From Liopterus haemorrhoidalis (taxonomy: Eukaryota; Arthropoda; Insecta; Coleoptera; Dytiscidae): DNA of 64,000 bases. Shown here in pieces: positions 11,714 to 24,210 of the stretch. Each line of letters opens with the position of its first letter. Position 1 is the first letter of the stretch. The translations under genes and the position numbers were made by a program. Where the stretch lies: the NCBI GenBank assembly GCA_963971575.1, contig OZ020619.1:23876813-23940812 (forward strand), read 5' to 3'. A model generated the notes under the pieces. The model saw nothing but the letters and a program-made list of their open reading frames with translations. It did no database searches and was not told where the DNA came from.

Positions 11714-11835
11714 CGGGTTGCTAACGTAAGAGTTTTCTCTAACTCGAGTTAAAATCATTTGTTTTTGTATGTTGTAGCATACAAAAACAAATGATTTTAA
11801 CTCGAGTTAGGGATAACTCTTACTTTAGCAACCCG
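11714..11835. repeat. 122-bp hairpin (foldback) insertion
   Basis: Two arms of about 60 bp, starting CGGGTTGCTAACGTAAGAG and ending CTTTAGCAACCCG, are near-perfect reverse complements around a 4-5 nt centre. The core includes CTCGAGTTA. No flanking duplication is clear. Confidence 0.75.
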
Positions 11836-11895
11836 CCATAAGTGTCTGGTTTCTTAAAAAGTGTTCCAGTGACTGAAATTAGTGATAGTCGGAGA

Positions 11896-12829
11896 GTGAA
11901 ATGTCGGTACTATTCTACTTTAGCAAACCCACCTTACTGCGCATGCGTGCAGTGTTGGCAATAGTAAAATGTAATATATCAATTTTAATAATTTAAATTT
12001 AATATCAATTTATTAAATGAGTTTATTTATAAAAATATAGAAATAAGTAATATTCCCTCAATTTCTACTGTGATTAGAGTTTTAATATATAAATGTAGTT
12101 TAAATTTAATTTAATATTATTTATTTTCACTTTTTTGTGTTGTAGTGATTTATTATGCATTGTATCGATATTTCAAATAAAATTTAATTCAGGTGGACAA
12201 TGAACTAGCCCTCTGCACCACCATGTTATAAAGGTATGCACAATGATACACAATTTTAATTAGGCTAATGTGGGGGGAAAATTAAGTACTGTGCACCTAA
12301 ATACAAGGTAATTAGGTTAGGTTTAGTTAGTCAAAATCTAGGACAACAGAAGCCGAAAGACTCAAAGTAACCTTAAAGGAGTTCGTGTGAAAATATATAT
12401 ATATATAAAGAATGTATACACTTTACAAAATATAACAACAACAAGATAAAGGTATAACTACTGAATTACATCCTACACCGCACAAACGTTTTTTACACAA
12501 ACTTTTTAAGCTTACTTTGAGCTTATCGACTTCTGCTGTCCTAGACTTTTACTAACTAAACCTAACCTAATCACCCAGTTTTTCGGTGCACTAAATTATG
12601 TTCCCCTTTTTTAATCTTTAATCGGCTGTGAATGTAATATTATTACTTATTCTTATTATAAAATACCGGAATATTAATTTAATTAGATTTATTTAACTGA
12701 AACTTAAGCATTATTATACAAATAATTTTAATTCTATTTTAATTTTAGTTTAAATTTACGTGTTTTAATTTTACTATTGTTGGCAACATTGTCTAGTGGG
12801 TTTGTTGAAGTAGAATAGTGCCGAAATGT
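11896..12829. mobile_element. MITE with ~75-bp inverted ends, itself containing an inverted-repeat unit
   Basis: 11896-11970 (AATGTCGGTACTATTCTACT) is the reverse complement of 12766-12829 with some mismatches. Within it, 12300-12350 and 12528-12590 form a second inverted pair built on TTAGGTTAGGTTTAGTTAG and GTCCTAGA. The inner block recurs at 24001-24050, so it is a dispersed repeat. Class unknown. Confidence 0.6.
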
Positions 12830-12889
12830 CTGATGAGTAGGGTGGGTGTGTTAGAACCTCCCAATCAAGCTCGGAAATTTTTTCACGTG

Positions 12890-13190
12890 TCTTTTTTTGA
12901 TGAATGAGGTCAATCATTGTCGCCTTGATGAATAACTCCTCTTCTATTCACAATTTCTGGCCGATTTCTGGTCAAGTTCTGATTCAGTCGATCCAATTGT
13001 TCACAGTAGAGATTAGAATTAACACTTTGCCCCGGTTTTATCATCTCATAATAAATTATTCCTTTACAGGGACTTCCAGATCGAAGTTCATCATCCAAGC
13101 ATAAATTTTCTGATTTAAATTTTTTAAACCACTCTTGCCAGATGCTTACACTTAGTTTATCACCATAAACAGTGCAAATGTTTTATGTAG
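12890..13190 (-). pseudogene. mariner transposase remnant
   Basis: Read on the minus strand, the frame gives the end of the DNA-binding half (VYGDKLSVSIWQEWFKKF, then LDDELRSGSP). It then jumps directly to the block after the first catalytic Asp (KPGQSVNSNLYCEQLDRL, RPEIVNRRGVIHQGDND). The family normally has well over 100 residues between these two blocks, so an internal deletion is visible. The second catalytic Asp region (HQGDND) survives, and a stop follows at once. Confidence 0.75.
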
Positions 13191-13959
13191 CAACTGTAGC
13201 AGATTTTTTTTGTGGTACCCATATAACATTAAACAGCAGAAAAAATGTTTTGATGAAAATTCTTCCGCCATTTTAAAATGCAAGGGTTTAAAATGAAGCG
13301 AAAACTATAATTAGGTACTCAGATTACAGAGTTTAATCAAAACGCAAAAGACGTCTGTTTAATTCAGCGAATAAGTCGTGACTAGTACGCATACTGCACA
13401 AATAATAAAAACGAAAAAACTTTCCGGTACACTTAATATATAGCAATGATAATGCTTCGCGACGAATTCTTCTCGTGAAAAGTGTTCCGCGAATCAAAAA
13501 GTTTGGGAAGCTCTGCTTTAGAAGTATTTCAAATATTTTTCTAGTATTTCAAATATTTCCCTAGTACATATTTAAAATATTTCCTAGTATTTCCATAGTT
13601 TCCCTGATATTTCATATCTTCCCTAGTATTTCAATATTTCTTTCAAATAATTTAGGAGTCTAATTTTCACGAGTGGTATTAAATAATATTTTAATGATTG
13701 TCACTGTAAATGAATAAAAATTGATGGACACAAAGAAATACTTAAGAGGTTGAAAGAAAACATGGTTTTTGTTTCACTAACTTTTTTATTTTAACTGACT
13801 GCAGTTTCGGCTCACGCCATTGTCAGAGTTGCAATGATTACAAATTACATTTTACACTAATATATACAACAAATAGTTATGTACAGGTAACAAAAGTAAT
13901 TAAAAGATTATATAGGTAATACAAAATTTCCAAATTATGTTTATAATTTTCGTGTTAAT

Positions 13960-15300
13960 CCTATGAGCGGTGAATTGTGTAGGTCGGTAATTTCATTAAG
14001 AATGTTGGTTTTGGATATCTGTTTCTTAATTTCATGGGCTTCTAGTAAATTTAGTTTAAGGCCTTTCCTGTTTATATGCAGTATTTTTGGTTCAAATGTG
14101 GCTGTGTGATTTTCATTTATGAGATGTTCTGCGAAGGTTGAATTCTTATTTTGTTTTGTGAATGATTTCTTATGTTCTAATATTCTAGTTTTGAAGGATC
14201 TCCCTGTTTAGCCTATGTAAGCAGATCCACATGAAGTGCAATCTAACTTATATACTCCACTTTTGTCCAATATGTCAGTTTTATCTTTATTATTAGTTAT
14301 TAGTTTTTTAAGGTTATTCGTAGTATTAAAGGCGATTTTTAGATTTATATTATTATTTTTAAGTTTATTTGAAATTTTAATACTTAGGTCACCTAAATAC
14401 GGAAGAGTGATAAATTTAGATTCTTCGTTTTTATTAGTGGACGGATAAATTTCTAGTAAAGCTAGTTTTTTAATTTTTTTATTTTTTTTTTAAGATTAAT
14501 TTATCTATTATATTTAGATTATAACCGTTATTATACGCGATAGTTTTAATTGTTTTAACTTCTTCTTTAAAATCGTTACTATTAAGCGGAACGGAAATAA
14601 GTCTGTGGACCATGGAGTTGAAAGCTGACATTTTTTGTGATATTGGATGATTGGAACTGTTATGTATTACTGTATCTGTGTAGGTTTCTTTTCTAAATAT
14701 TTTGAATTCATGGATATTGTTAGGTTATCGTTGGTGATGGTTAAATCTAAGAAATTTAAGGAGTGATTTACTTCTTTTCTGAGGATTTATATTGTTGATA
14801 TCTTTAAAAAATTGGGAAAATTGTCTATCGGAACCTTGCCAACAAATAAATATATCATCTACGTAACGGAAATAGTAAACGAGTTCTTTACTGAATTTAT
14901 TATTGAGTAAAAACTTTGTTTCCAAGTTGTCCATGAAGATTTCGGCTAATAAGGGTGAAAGTGGTGAACCCATGGTTAAACCGTCTTCTTGACAGTAGAA
15001 ATCGTTACGAAATTTAAAGAAGTTTTAATAATATTAATTGATGTAGCCAAGTGTGTTTTGTGTTTTATGTGTTAAAGAAGTTTTGTTTAATGCAAATTTC
15101 AAATGCCTCTAGGTATTGTTGGATGATTCTGGAATCATATAAATGTTTCTCTAGTATATTTTGAATTAAGGATAATAAGTCTGTAGTCGGAATGCTGGTG
15201 AAGAGATTAGTCACATCGAGGGAATAGAATTTACATTTATTGTTAAGTTGAATAGGTTTTAGTTTGGATATTAATTCTAATTGGTTTTAATTTGGATATT
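13960..15300 (-). pseudogene. Penelope-like element: RT and GIY-YIG endonuclease, broken
   Basis: On the minus strand the order is an RT block FYSLDVTNLFTSIPTTDLL (about 15220-15160), MGSPLSPLLAEIFMDNLE (14973-14920), the catalytic YVDD at 14865-14854, then a GIY-YIG nuclease near 14250-14200 (GVYKLDCTSCGSAYIG) followed by TGRSFKTRILEHK and a C-terminal tail to about 13960. An RT joined to a C-terminal GIY-YIG domain defines Penelope-like elements. There are frameshifts between blocks and a stop just after SAYIG. A duplicated phrase around 15250-15300 adds damage. The element lies inside the hAT 11241-16033 in the NAPRT intron. Confidence 0.85.
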
Positions 15301-16033
15301 AATTCTTCAATATATGACACAAAGAAATTTATTTCACCCACGTGAAAACTTAGAACTGACTATTTAGGCGATTATGTATGGTATACATAACTTACCAGAA
15401 CTACAGAACTTTTTCTTTGTTTTGAAATAGAAATTTTATAATTTTCTTCTTATTTATTTAAAAAAAAAAAAAATTAAAACCATTATAATCCTTAACCTGT
15501 TAACGCCAAACACTGCAAATTCGAGACATACCTTTACTACAAATGCATACCCGACAGTAAAATATTTTTCGTGCGATGGTCGGGTGTAGTGTAGTTAATA
15601 CATTCCTATCTTAAGATATAACAGTAAAAAATAAAGTTGCCCTAATATCTACTTATATGTATATTTATGTGTTTTTCTAAAAAGAAAATGTCTTTAAATT
15701 AATTCAGGCGTTAATGTATTTATTTCGGTTCTAGATTACCTATGTATGTTAATTTTTTTATTCTTTTTTTCTATATTTACAATATTTTGGATATTTAAAA
15801 TATTTTTCGTTCTTAAAATACCTTCCTTATTTCAAATACTTCAAGAGCCATGAGCAATTTAAGCATTTTTCAGTATTTGAAATACTTTAGTACATTAATT
15901 ACATTTATACTGTTTGAAATACATTATTTCAAATACTTTTTATCAGTGATGATTAATAGTATTTGATATTTTAAATACTTTGATCGGTATTTGGCATTTT
16001 AAATACTTGTATTGAGTGTTTGGCACAGCTCGG

Positions 16034-16522
16034 GTGGGTACATATTATAAATCATAGAATTCGGTTTTGAAACAATAATATGATTGCAAATTTCGTTTCG
16101 CGTGCATCCATCTATCAAGTAGCAACGGTATTTAATTAAGATGTGCGCGCATAAAACCAGTTGCCCAGTTACTCAGTTAGCCAGTTAAATGATGTTAGCA
16201 CGGTATTGCAAAGAAATCGATAATCAGAGGAAAAATTTCTGTTGTATTATTCCTGTTCACATTAATATACAGTACTCGGAATTTTTTTAATTAGATTAAT
16301 CCAGAGGGATTAATCTAAAATTCATTAATTTTTTCATAAATAAAATTTTGCTCGATAATGCACTTCTCAGGAGCTTTCATCTGATAACCCACTTAAAATT
16401 TAAAAGCATGAGATTGTTGTGCATTGGAACACTTATTTTTAAAATTTAAACTAATGTAACTTAAACTTTAATTTTTCCTCTATCAACTGGTACACACACT
16501 TTTATATTATTTCTTGTTTATA
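16034..16522. other. Intron spacer with diverged composite-repeat fragment
   Basis: 16225-16420 resembles the 3' module of the composite repeat at 30880-31110 (TCCTGTTCACATTAATATAC; GGAGCTTTCATCTGATA) in the same order. Nothing else was recognised. Confidence 0.4.
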
Positions 16523-16821
16523 CGAGCCCTGATAACTTTATGTTCGGTCATTTCATAATTTCTATCTAAATATTTTTCTTGTACATTGTTACTCGCTAAA
16601 TATATTTTTGATTAATTTTTTTAATTCGATTTAAGATTTAACCCTATTTTGACTACTCTATGATGATAAAATATATGATTTTCAAATATATTTTAATCAG
16701 GCTTTAACATTTATTTAAACAGAACTTAGTTGACAATTAAAGGTTCGGACAAATTAATATTAAATAAAAATTATAAATCCTTTAGATGTTTAATAGGGTG
16801 CTACACCCTCTTTCGCTTTAA

Positions 16822-17760
16822 TTACTGTCTCAATTCTTTTAGGCATTGATTCTTATAGGATCTGACACTTTCTACGGTCACTGAATCCCATACTTCCTTA
16901 ATTTTGGCCTTCAAACCTTCCAGCGTTCTATGTGGGTTGTTTCTTATTTTTTGTTTCATCTTATGCCAAAGATTTTCGATATTATTTAAATCAGGTCTAC
17001 TGGATGGCCAATCATCTACGATCATGTGATTCTTCTCGAACTAGTTTTGAGTGCTAGTATGAGAGGAGGCGCCGTCCTGTTGGAAAATAAATTGTGCCCC
17101 AGGATACTATTTTTCTATACTGGGCTTTAAATTATTTTCCAGTATCTCTTGGTATTTAACTGTGTTGATCATTCCATTAACAAACCGCATACATTCCGCA
17201 CCTCTTGCGGACATACAGCCCCAAATCATAACCTCAGCAGGAAACTTAACAGTGCGATTCAAGCAATCTTTATGAAACGCTTCATTTTCACTCCGAATCA
17301 CTCGTTTTCTGTTATCATCTACACTTAAATCAAATTTGGACTCGTCGCTGAAAACAATTGAATTCCACTGTTCTTGTGCCCATGCCCTTCGCTCTTTACA
17401 CCAACTTAAGCGTTTTTTTTTCTGCTGTTCTGTCAAGAATGATTTTTCTTTTGCCTAAAATGTAGAATTTTTTGTTTCAATAAAATACTGAAAAAAATTA
17501 CATTGGTATGATTAACTTATAAATTAAGACCACTTTTATGAATCCACTTTCTGCATGTTTCTCTGGAAATTTTAGATCTTCCAGTCTCTTTCCACTCTGC
17601 CGTTATTTCCTCTTTAAAGAAGTTCTCTTCTTTATCGATTTGATACTAAAGTCGGACATCCTGGACTTTTCCACTTTGTATCTACGGTACCGTTTTCACC
17701 ATACGATTTTATTAGGTCAAAAACTGTAGATTTTGCCATTTTCATATCTCTAGCAATTAC
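16822..17760 (-). pseudogene. Tc1-like transposase, broken
   Basis: The minus strand shows the DDE core: IVFSDESKFDL (first Asp, near 17350), VMIWGCMS, then after a stop FQQDGASSHTS (second Asp, around 17070-17100), and WPSSRPDLNNIENLWHKMK (Glu, around 17000-16960). The spacing is that of a DD34E Tc1 enzyme. At least two in-frame stops separate the segments 17107-17436 and 16822-17025. A helix-turn-helix-like N-terminal part continues past 17540 and is cut by the insertion at 17772. Confidence 0.85.
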
Positions 17761-17771
17761 ACTTATTTTTT

Positions 17772-18973
<1,202 letters not shown>

Positions 18974-19133
18974 CTAGCGGAGGTTTCCCTTCGCCACTGG
19001 TTTTCCCTTCACAAAACATGTTTATAATGAATTCTTTCACTTTATGTGGAGTTGCCACACCTCGAGCAATTTTAAAACAACAGTTCACACATAATTAACG
19101 AACCGTCAAAATATGAAGTTAAAAATGAACCGG

Positions 19134-20106
19134 CAATAGGGGATAGGCATGATTTTATTTTAATTTTTTATTATATTCCTCTTGTTGCATATAAATATAA
19201 AAAACAGTTTTGCATTCTTTTTTTTTTAATTTGAAGGCTTAAAAAAAATCATAAATGTATGTAGCGCGCGAAAACGACGTGTCACGTCATACCCCTTCTA
19301 AGTGACGTAGTACACTACTAGTCTACCCAGTGTACTGCGTACAGCCTACCCAGTGTACAGCGTGCAGCCTACATATTCTGTTGTGAACTTATTTGCTTGT
19401 ATAACTTTTATAGGTTATGTAAAGTTAGAGTGATTTTAATTAAAATAAAGTTTAATTCTATAAAAACAATTTATACATGTTAACCGAATTAAATTTTATA
19501 TTAAAGTATATAAAATATGGAAGATCCAGGCCCCAGTACTTCGAAACATAGTCGAAAATATTGTTTAGTACCGATGTACACAAATAGTTCAAATAGAAAT
19601 CCAAAAAAAAACAATATATATCATTACCTGATAGCGAAAAACAACAGAAAAGGCGAAATTTGTGGCTGAAAGCTATGAGGCGAAATAAAACCGATATTTC
19701 AGAAAAAAAGTAAACTTTATGTTGTGTGCATAAATGCATCAATGTTGGGTAAATTATCACTCTGAGTCCTAACAAAATCTTAATCTGCCATTTTAATAAT
19801 AAATGCGTGAAAAATTGTTTAAAAACAAATACAAAACTCTCGAACAATACCATATACACACATAAAGATTATGTTGTATCTGTATCTGTGACGTCAAACC
19901 TCAGTCGTTTGACGTCATACTCAGTCGTATTTACTCGGCAACCTTCGCGCCGTGGTCGGCTTATTTCAAATTTACAATATTTTAATTACTTGGCTATAAT
20001 ATTAATTAAAATGTGATTTTTGTTTTGTTAGGTGACATAACTAACATTAACATATCAAAAAAATTTAGTTTTAAGGAAATATAAATTTTATGCGTTTCCC
20101 CTATTG
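19134..20106 (+). mobile_element. Non-autonomous element with CAATAGGGG ends and a THAP-like exon
   Basis: Ends CAATAGGGGATAGGCAT and, reverse complemented, CAATAGGGGAAACGCAT enclose 973 bp inserted in the Tc1-like element. Internal TGACGTCA-like words recur (about 19275-19312 and 19890-19920). No clear TSD. The superfamily is open. Confidence 0.6.
19517..19710 (+). pseudogene. THAP zinc-finger-like N-terminal fragment
   Basis: From the ATG at 19517 the peptide begins MEDPGPSTSKHSRKYCLVPM. After a one-base frame change it continues SLPDSEKQQKRRNLWLKAMRR and then ISEKSKLYVVC. This resembles the THAP pattern of an early Cys, a LP block, a W.KA.RR helix and a later Cys. The second expected early Cys reads Tyr. 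THAP domains occur in several transposase types. Sequence after the fragment is non-coding, so this is a leftover of a larger gene. Confidence 0.45.
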
Positions 20107-20366
20107 TTTCAGAATTAAAAACCAAATCCAACCCTACATACAATTTTATTTAAGCATATTGAATATATATGCTTAATATATTTTACTAAAAATATATTTT
20201 TAATTCTATTTAAGCATCATAGAGTAGTCAAAATAGAGTTAAATCTAAAATCGAATTCAGAAAATGAATCAAAAATACATTTAGTGAGTACGGTGTTACG
20301 GTGTACAAGAAAAATATTTAGATAGAAATTATGAAGTGTCCGAACATATAGTTGTTAGGGCTCGTA

Positions 20367-20685
20367 TTATTTTTTAAAAGTATTTTATAAACCCTTGTAA
20401 AATGTTCAATGGTACAAATGGTCCTGTGTATTGGAACTTACCCTACTGTACATTGAAACATTCATTCGTGTTAATTATTATTTTTCAATTTTGTAAGTCG
20501 TCATGAGCTCACCTTTTAAGGTCTGAAGAGGTCTTTTGCTAAACAAAATGATCTAAAGCGTCATTTAAATGGTAAAAGGTACTAGAATTCAAAAATCTAG
20601 TTCCGCTTAAACCAAAGAAACAGGCTATATGATAATTGTTTAATTTTTTTTTGTTTTTTTTTGTATTGTTGAAAAAATTATTATT
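20367..20685. other. Intron spacer
   Basis: AT-rich. An inverted pair around TCTAGTTCCGCTTAAACCAA (20597-20616) and TTTGGTTTAGTCGGAAC (20717-20733) spans into the next MITE. Confidence 0.35.
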
Positions 20686-20911
20686 ATCTGTCTCATTTTG
20701 TAATAAAGGCCATTTCTTTGGTTTAGTCGGAACTAAATGGAGGTTTCGTATTTTTAAGTTGAACGTCACGAAAACAGAGCATGGCTAGGTTATTTCATTT
20801 TTCATATTGGCAATTATTATTAAGTGACATTTATTAGAAAAATAAAATAAATAATAAATTTTTGGAAATTATAAGAACTTTCCATCTTAGTTACGTATTA
20901 CAAAATGAGAT
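20686..20911. mobile_element. MITE with TCTCATTTTGTAATA ends
   Basis: TCTCATTTTGTAATA at 20691-20705 is exactly the reverse complement of 20896-20910. The same end sequence bounds the MITE 56164-56342, so this is a dispersed family. Confidence 0.6.
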
Positions 20912-21985
20912 ATATTTTATGCTGTTCACTTTTGTAAGGACACACCAGATCTAGTTATTGGTTACTTTTATAGTTTATTACTGACTTTAAATGTCAATTA
21001 AAAATATTCCTTACGCTGTAAAACGACTTTAGATTTCTTAGTTATGATCATTATAATTAAGATATCATTTTTCATTATGACATATATAGAATGGATCGAC
21101 ATTTTAAAAAAGTGACATTTTTTATAATTTTTTAATACCAACATGACAAACAATTTCAAAGGTGCAAACAATTGAAATCAAAATTTCCTTTTAGTTTGTT
21201 TTTACAAAAGTGAACATCATATGTATGTTTTTCCACGACTATATAGATATACGTTCATTACAGACGTGTCAGTGATTAGTAAATGTAGCACGTTCCCTAC
21301 TCCTTTTTATTACACACCGCTGACCTGTTAGTATAGAGCTCATTACGTAACAGGTTCAAGCAGCAATGGCCAGGGCTTCAAATCGGAACTGAACCGAAAA
21401 CCGAAAAAAACCGTTATTTTTGTCGGAACGAATAATTTAGTTAAAGTTTTTTCGAATTTTGCAAATATATGTTTTAATTGGTATTGGTCAATCAGTTAAT
21501 CAGTTGACGCAAGTAATGTTATTTTAACTGAATTTACAATCCGTATGACACGTACATGACCGTTGCTAGGCAATGTAATAAATAGGTTGACAGCAACTCT
21601 CAAATTAGTGTTAGTTTTTAAAGGGAATTGAATAAAAATTAAATAAGTAATAAAGTTATAGTTATGGAAAAAGCATAATATGAAACTTGCAGTAATATCT
21701 CACTCGTATGAGTTGTGCTACTCGCCTGTGGTTCGTGGCGCAACTTTCATACTAGTTTGAAATGATCATCATTATATAATTACCTAATTAATACCTATAT
21801 TAATTACTGCAACTTTGTATTCAAACCAAAATGTTATTATTTATATTTTCTCAAAGATTTTGTTTCATGTTTATGTTTTATAATTTATTTTTATATATTT
21901 TACTTTATTTCCAGAACTCAAGTGAGTCACTTGAAATTATCACTTGGTGACCCGCGGGTCATAGGTTGCCGACGCCTCCTATAGA
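20912..21985. other. Intron spacer with hAT-like end fragments
   Basis: CAGGGCTTCAAATCGGAACT at about 21371 and GGTTGCCGACGCCTCC at about 21965-21980 look like hAT termini but do not form a convincing TIR/TSD pair. Confidence 0.3.
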
Positions 21986-22900
21986 TTAAGAATAAAAAAA
22001 TAAATAAATAAATAGTTCTCTTAGAGTCGACACTAAATTTTTATTTGCATTCCAAAATTTATCGTATATTATCGCCATATGAGCTGGCCAATACCAAACT
22101 CTTATACATTTATAGCATGTTGCGAAGTCTTTCCACGTTGCACCAGCACCCGTCAGCCCTGTGTGCCTGGAGTCCCACCAGCTTATGTCAACCCTGGACA
22201 CCGTTTAATCTTTTTGTCAACTGTTATTTTTTCTGATACAATATCAATAACATTCTTTTTGTTTTCTTCAGGTTGTGAAAGTCCTAGAATTTCTACTGTA
22301 AGTGGTGATTTATCTTGGATAAGTATAGAAAGTTTACCTTCAGGTATAATTTTTTCTGATAGAGTATGTTTCAATAGATAAGAACACCCTGAGTCATTCA
22401 TACACAATGCTCAGACTGTTCTTCTCTATTGAATCAAACTCTACTATCTCTAACATATCTTTCATTACCTCTTGTTCTGCTTCTGTCACAAAAACTTCCT
22501 CTTTTTTTAACTAGCGTGACAGGTTTTTCAATAATTCTATCTGGTGCTACAATGTCTGCTTCTTCTATTTCATTTGTTTCTCCTTGCGTCAGTTTTTCTA
22601 TGTGTTTAAATTTCTCTGATACTATTTCTAGACCATCTTTAACTTCTTTGTCGGTCACCTATTAATTTCTCTTCTTTTGACTCCGAAGTCTGTTTAGCTA
22701 GAGAAGCAACTTCTAATTTCTAAATTTTCGTTTCGGATATCACAGTATCTACCGACCCTATTTATTATTACTGTTTCAGTTATCGACATCTCATTTGTTG
22801 TAGATGTTTCTGTAATTTTTATCTTCTGTCTGAATGTCACTTTTTCTTAAGTTAATGTCTGCAGCTTTTCTTTCACTAAGAACTTTGACACAATTTTACC
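21986..22900 (-). pseudogene. Unrecognised Lys/Glu/Val-rich reading frames
   Basis: Minus-strand frames 22434-22658 and 22183-22407 give peptides rich in E, K, V, I and P with recurring short phrases (LEIVSEKFKH, IDIVSEKITVDKK, IIEKPVTLVKKRG). Remnants of the same style continue towards 22900 with many stops. The composition and the recurring VSEK are reminiscent of PEVK-type repeats in insect muscle proteins, but no domain is diagnostic and I do not assign a function. They may be a degraded duplicate of a host exon inside the NAPRT intron. Confidence 0.3.
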
Positions 22901-23190
22901 TCCGTTGCAGGTGTCAAAGCCTTTTTAGCTACTAGGAATTTCTCTACTATACTTCTGTGTTTAAGAAAAGTCTGATTTATGCTATATGACTTATATTATA
23001 ATTATGGTAATTAACGTATTGATTCTATCTCACTCACTCTGGCTGCTTGTAAAAGAATTACAACTGTGCAGTTTGTCAATCTGCTTTGTACCTAGTTTAA
23101 ACATAGCTACGACAAACTGCATATTCACTGTTCGTGTCTGTGAGAATTCACTGTGTATTAGTTTGTCTTAGATTCTAGCGTTACTTTAAG

Positions 23191-24204
23191 CTGCGTTCAG
23201 AGCTTGTGCATTATTGATTGTTACTGACAAGTTTGTCATATGGTAAGGCGAGCAACCGTTCAGACCTCTATATTGAATACGTTGTACGCTGTCGATTGTG
23301 GATTAGAGTTGGGAAATGCGAATCTGTTTAAAGATTCCTTCAATATATAATGGCTCTCTAAAAAGATTCGTTCTTTTGGAACGAATCGTTGCCGTACAAC
23401 AAATCTAGTGTTTACTGTCTACGTCACGCTGCACGCTGTGTACTGGGAGCTGAGAACAGTATACATACTTCTGTAGTCGCTAGTAGTTCCGTACATTGTA
23501 CTGCGTGTCTCGCTGTTCAGCTTTCGCTCGTGCCATGTTCTAAGTTCGCCCATCAAGACTAAGCCTATATACCAGACTACAGACTTAGATGTACGTGTGT
23601 TCCACGTTCCACACTACACAGCCACCAGCCTGAGCCTTGTGCGCGACCCTCGTTCCGTTCCGTTCCATATCGAGTCACACTCGCCACTCGCTAGCATTGG
23701 TACGTGAGTTCGCGTACTGAAGATTCGTTCGCTTCTTATTAAAAGATTCAGTCGTATCAATTCATTGCAACGATTCGTTTTTTTTTTTTGAACGAATCGT
23801 TTGAACGACATATCTCTATTGTGGATAGTTTTCTAAACTTTGTAGTTAGTGAGTTGGCTACATTGACTATCTCAGTCTATATCGGAGAGTACGTTCACAT
23901 TGTATGCTTTTACATAACCTAACAAAATGTCATCGCGCTGATCACAACAAATCTCGCCCAAAATTACAAAGACTAATTGTAAATATGATCAATTTAGGTA
24001 TTTAGGTTAGGTTTAGTTAGTAAAAATCTAGGACAGCAGAATTAGGAAACGATAATAGATAATAAACATTTTACGATGTCGCACTATTCGTAACTCACTA
24101 ATTTCCTCAAGCTGTAAACGCTACCTCGAACCTTAAAACAATCTATTAAACATATCCATAACGCATAGTGCACAGTCAACTAATTTAAAGAGCTCTGAAC
24201 GCAG
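23191..24204. mobile_element. DNA element with CTGCGTTCAGAGCT ends and 6-bp TSD
   Basis: Ends CTGCGTTCAGAGCT are exact inverted copies, flanked by TTTAAG at 23185-23190 and 24205-24210. No transposase. It contains the hAT MITE 23304-23818 and, at 24001-24050, the block GTTAGGTTTAGTTAG also seen at 12310. Superfamily undetermined. Confidence 0.65.
23304..23818. mobile_element. hAT MITE with TAGAG ends and exact 8-bp TSD
   Basis: TTGTGGAT occurs at 23296-23303 and 23819-23826. The element runs from TAGAGTTGGGAAATG to GACATATCTCTA. Multiple GAACGAATCGTT-like subterminal words lie near both ends. No coding sequence. Confidence 0.8.
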
Positions 24205-24210
24205 TTTAAG

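Larger units (their letters stand above)
11473..13436 (-). mobile_element. mariner element, internally deleted, with nested MITEs
   Basis: TIRs read TTAGGTGTACCGGAAAG and, at the right, TTAAGTGTACCGGAAAG, flanked by TA. Removing the nested hairpin (11714-11835) and MITE (11896-12829) leaves roughly 0.9 kb, shorter than a full mariner (~1.3 kb). Confidence 0.8.
11426..13515. mobile_element. hAT MITE interrupted by a mariner
   Basis: Ends CAGAGTTTCCCAAACT and, reverse complemented, CAGAGCTTCCCAAACT flank the unit, with an exact 8-bp TSD CTTTAGAA at 11418-11425 and 13516-13523. Without the mariner the MITE would be only about 125 bp. Confidence 0.85.
11241..16033. mobile_element. hAT element with AGTATTTGAAATACT subterminal repeats, host of nested insertions
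   Basis: Flanks GTGGGTAT (11233-11240) and GTGGGTAC (16034-16041) match at 7 of 8. The element begins CAGAATTGGGAA and ends, in reverse complement, CCGAGCTGTGCC, a degenerate hAT end pair. Words of the form AGTATTTGAAATACT are dense at 11270-11420, 13520-13645 and 15770-16015. No transposase of its own was seen. It carries the hAT MITE 11426-13515 and a Penelope element. Confidence 0.6.

Noticed and set aside
21371..21980. hAT element between CAGGGCTTCAAATC and GGTTGCCGACGCC
   Set aside because: The ends are not inverted copies of each other and no 8-bp duplication flanks them.
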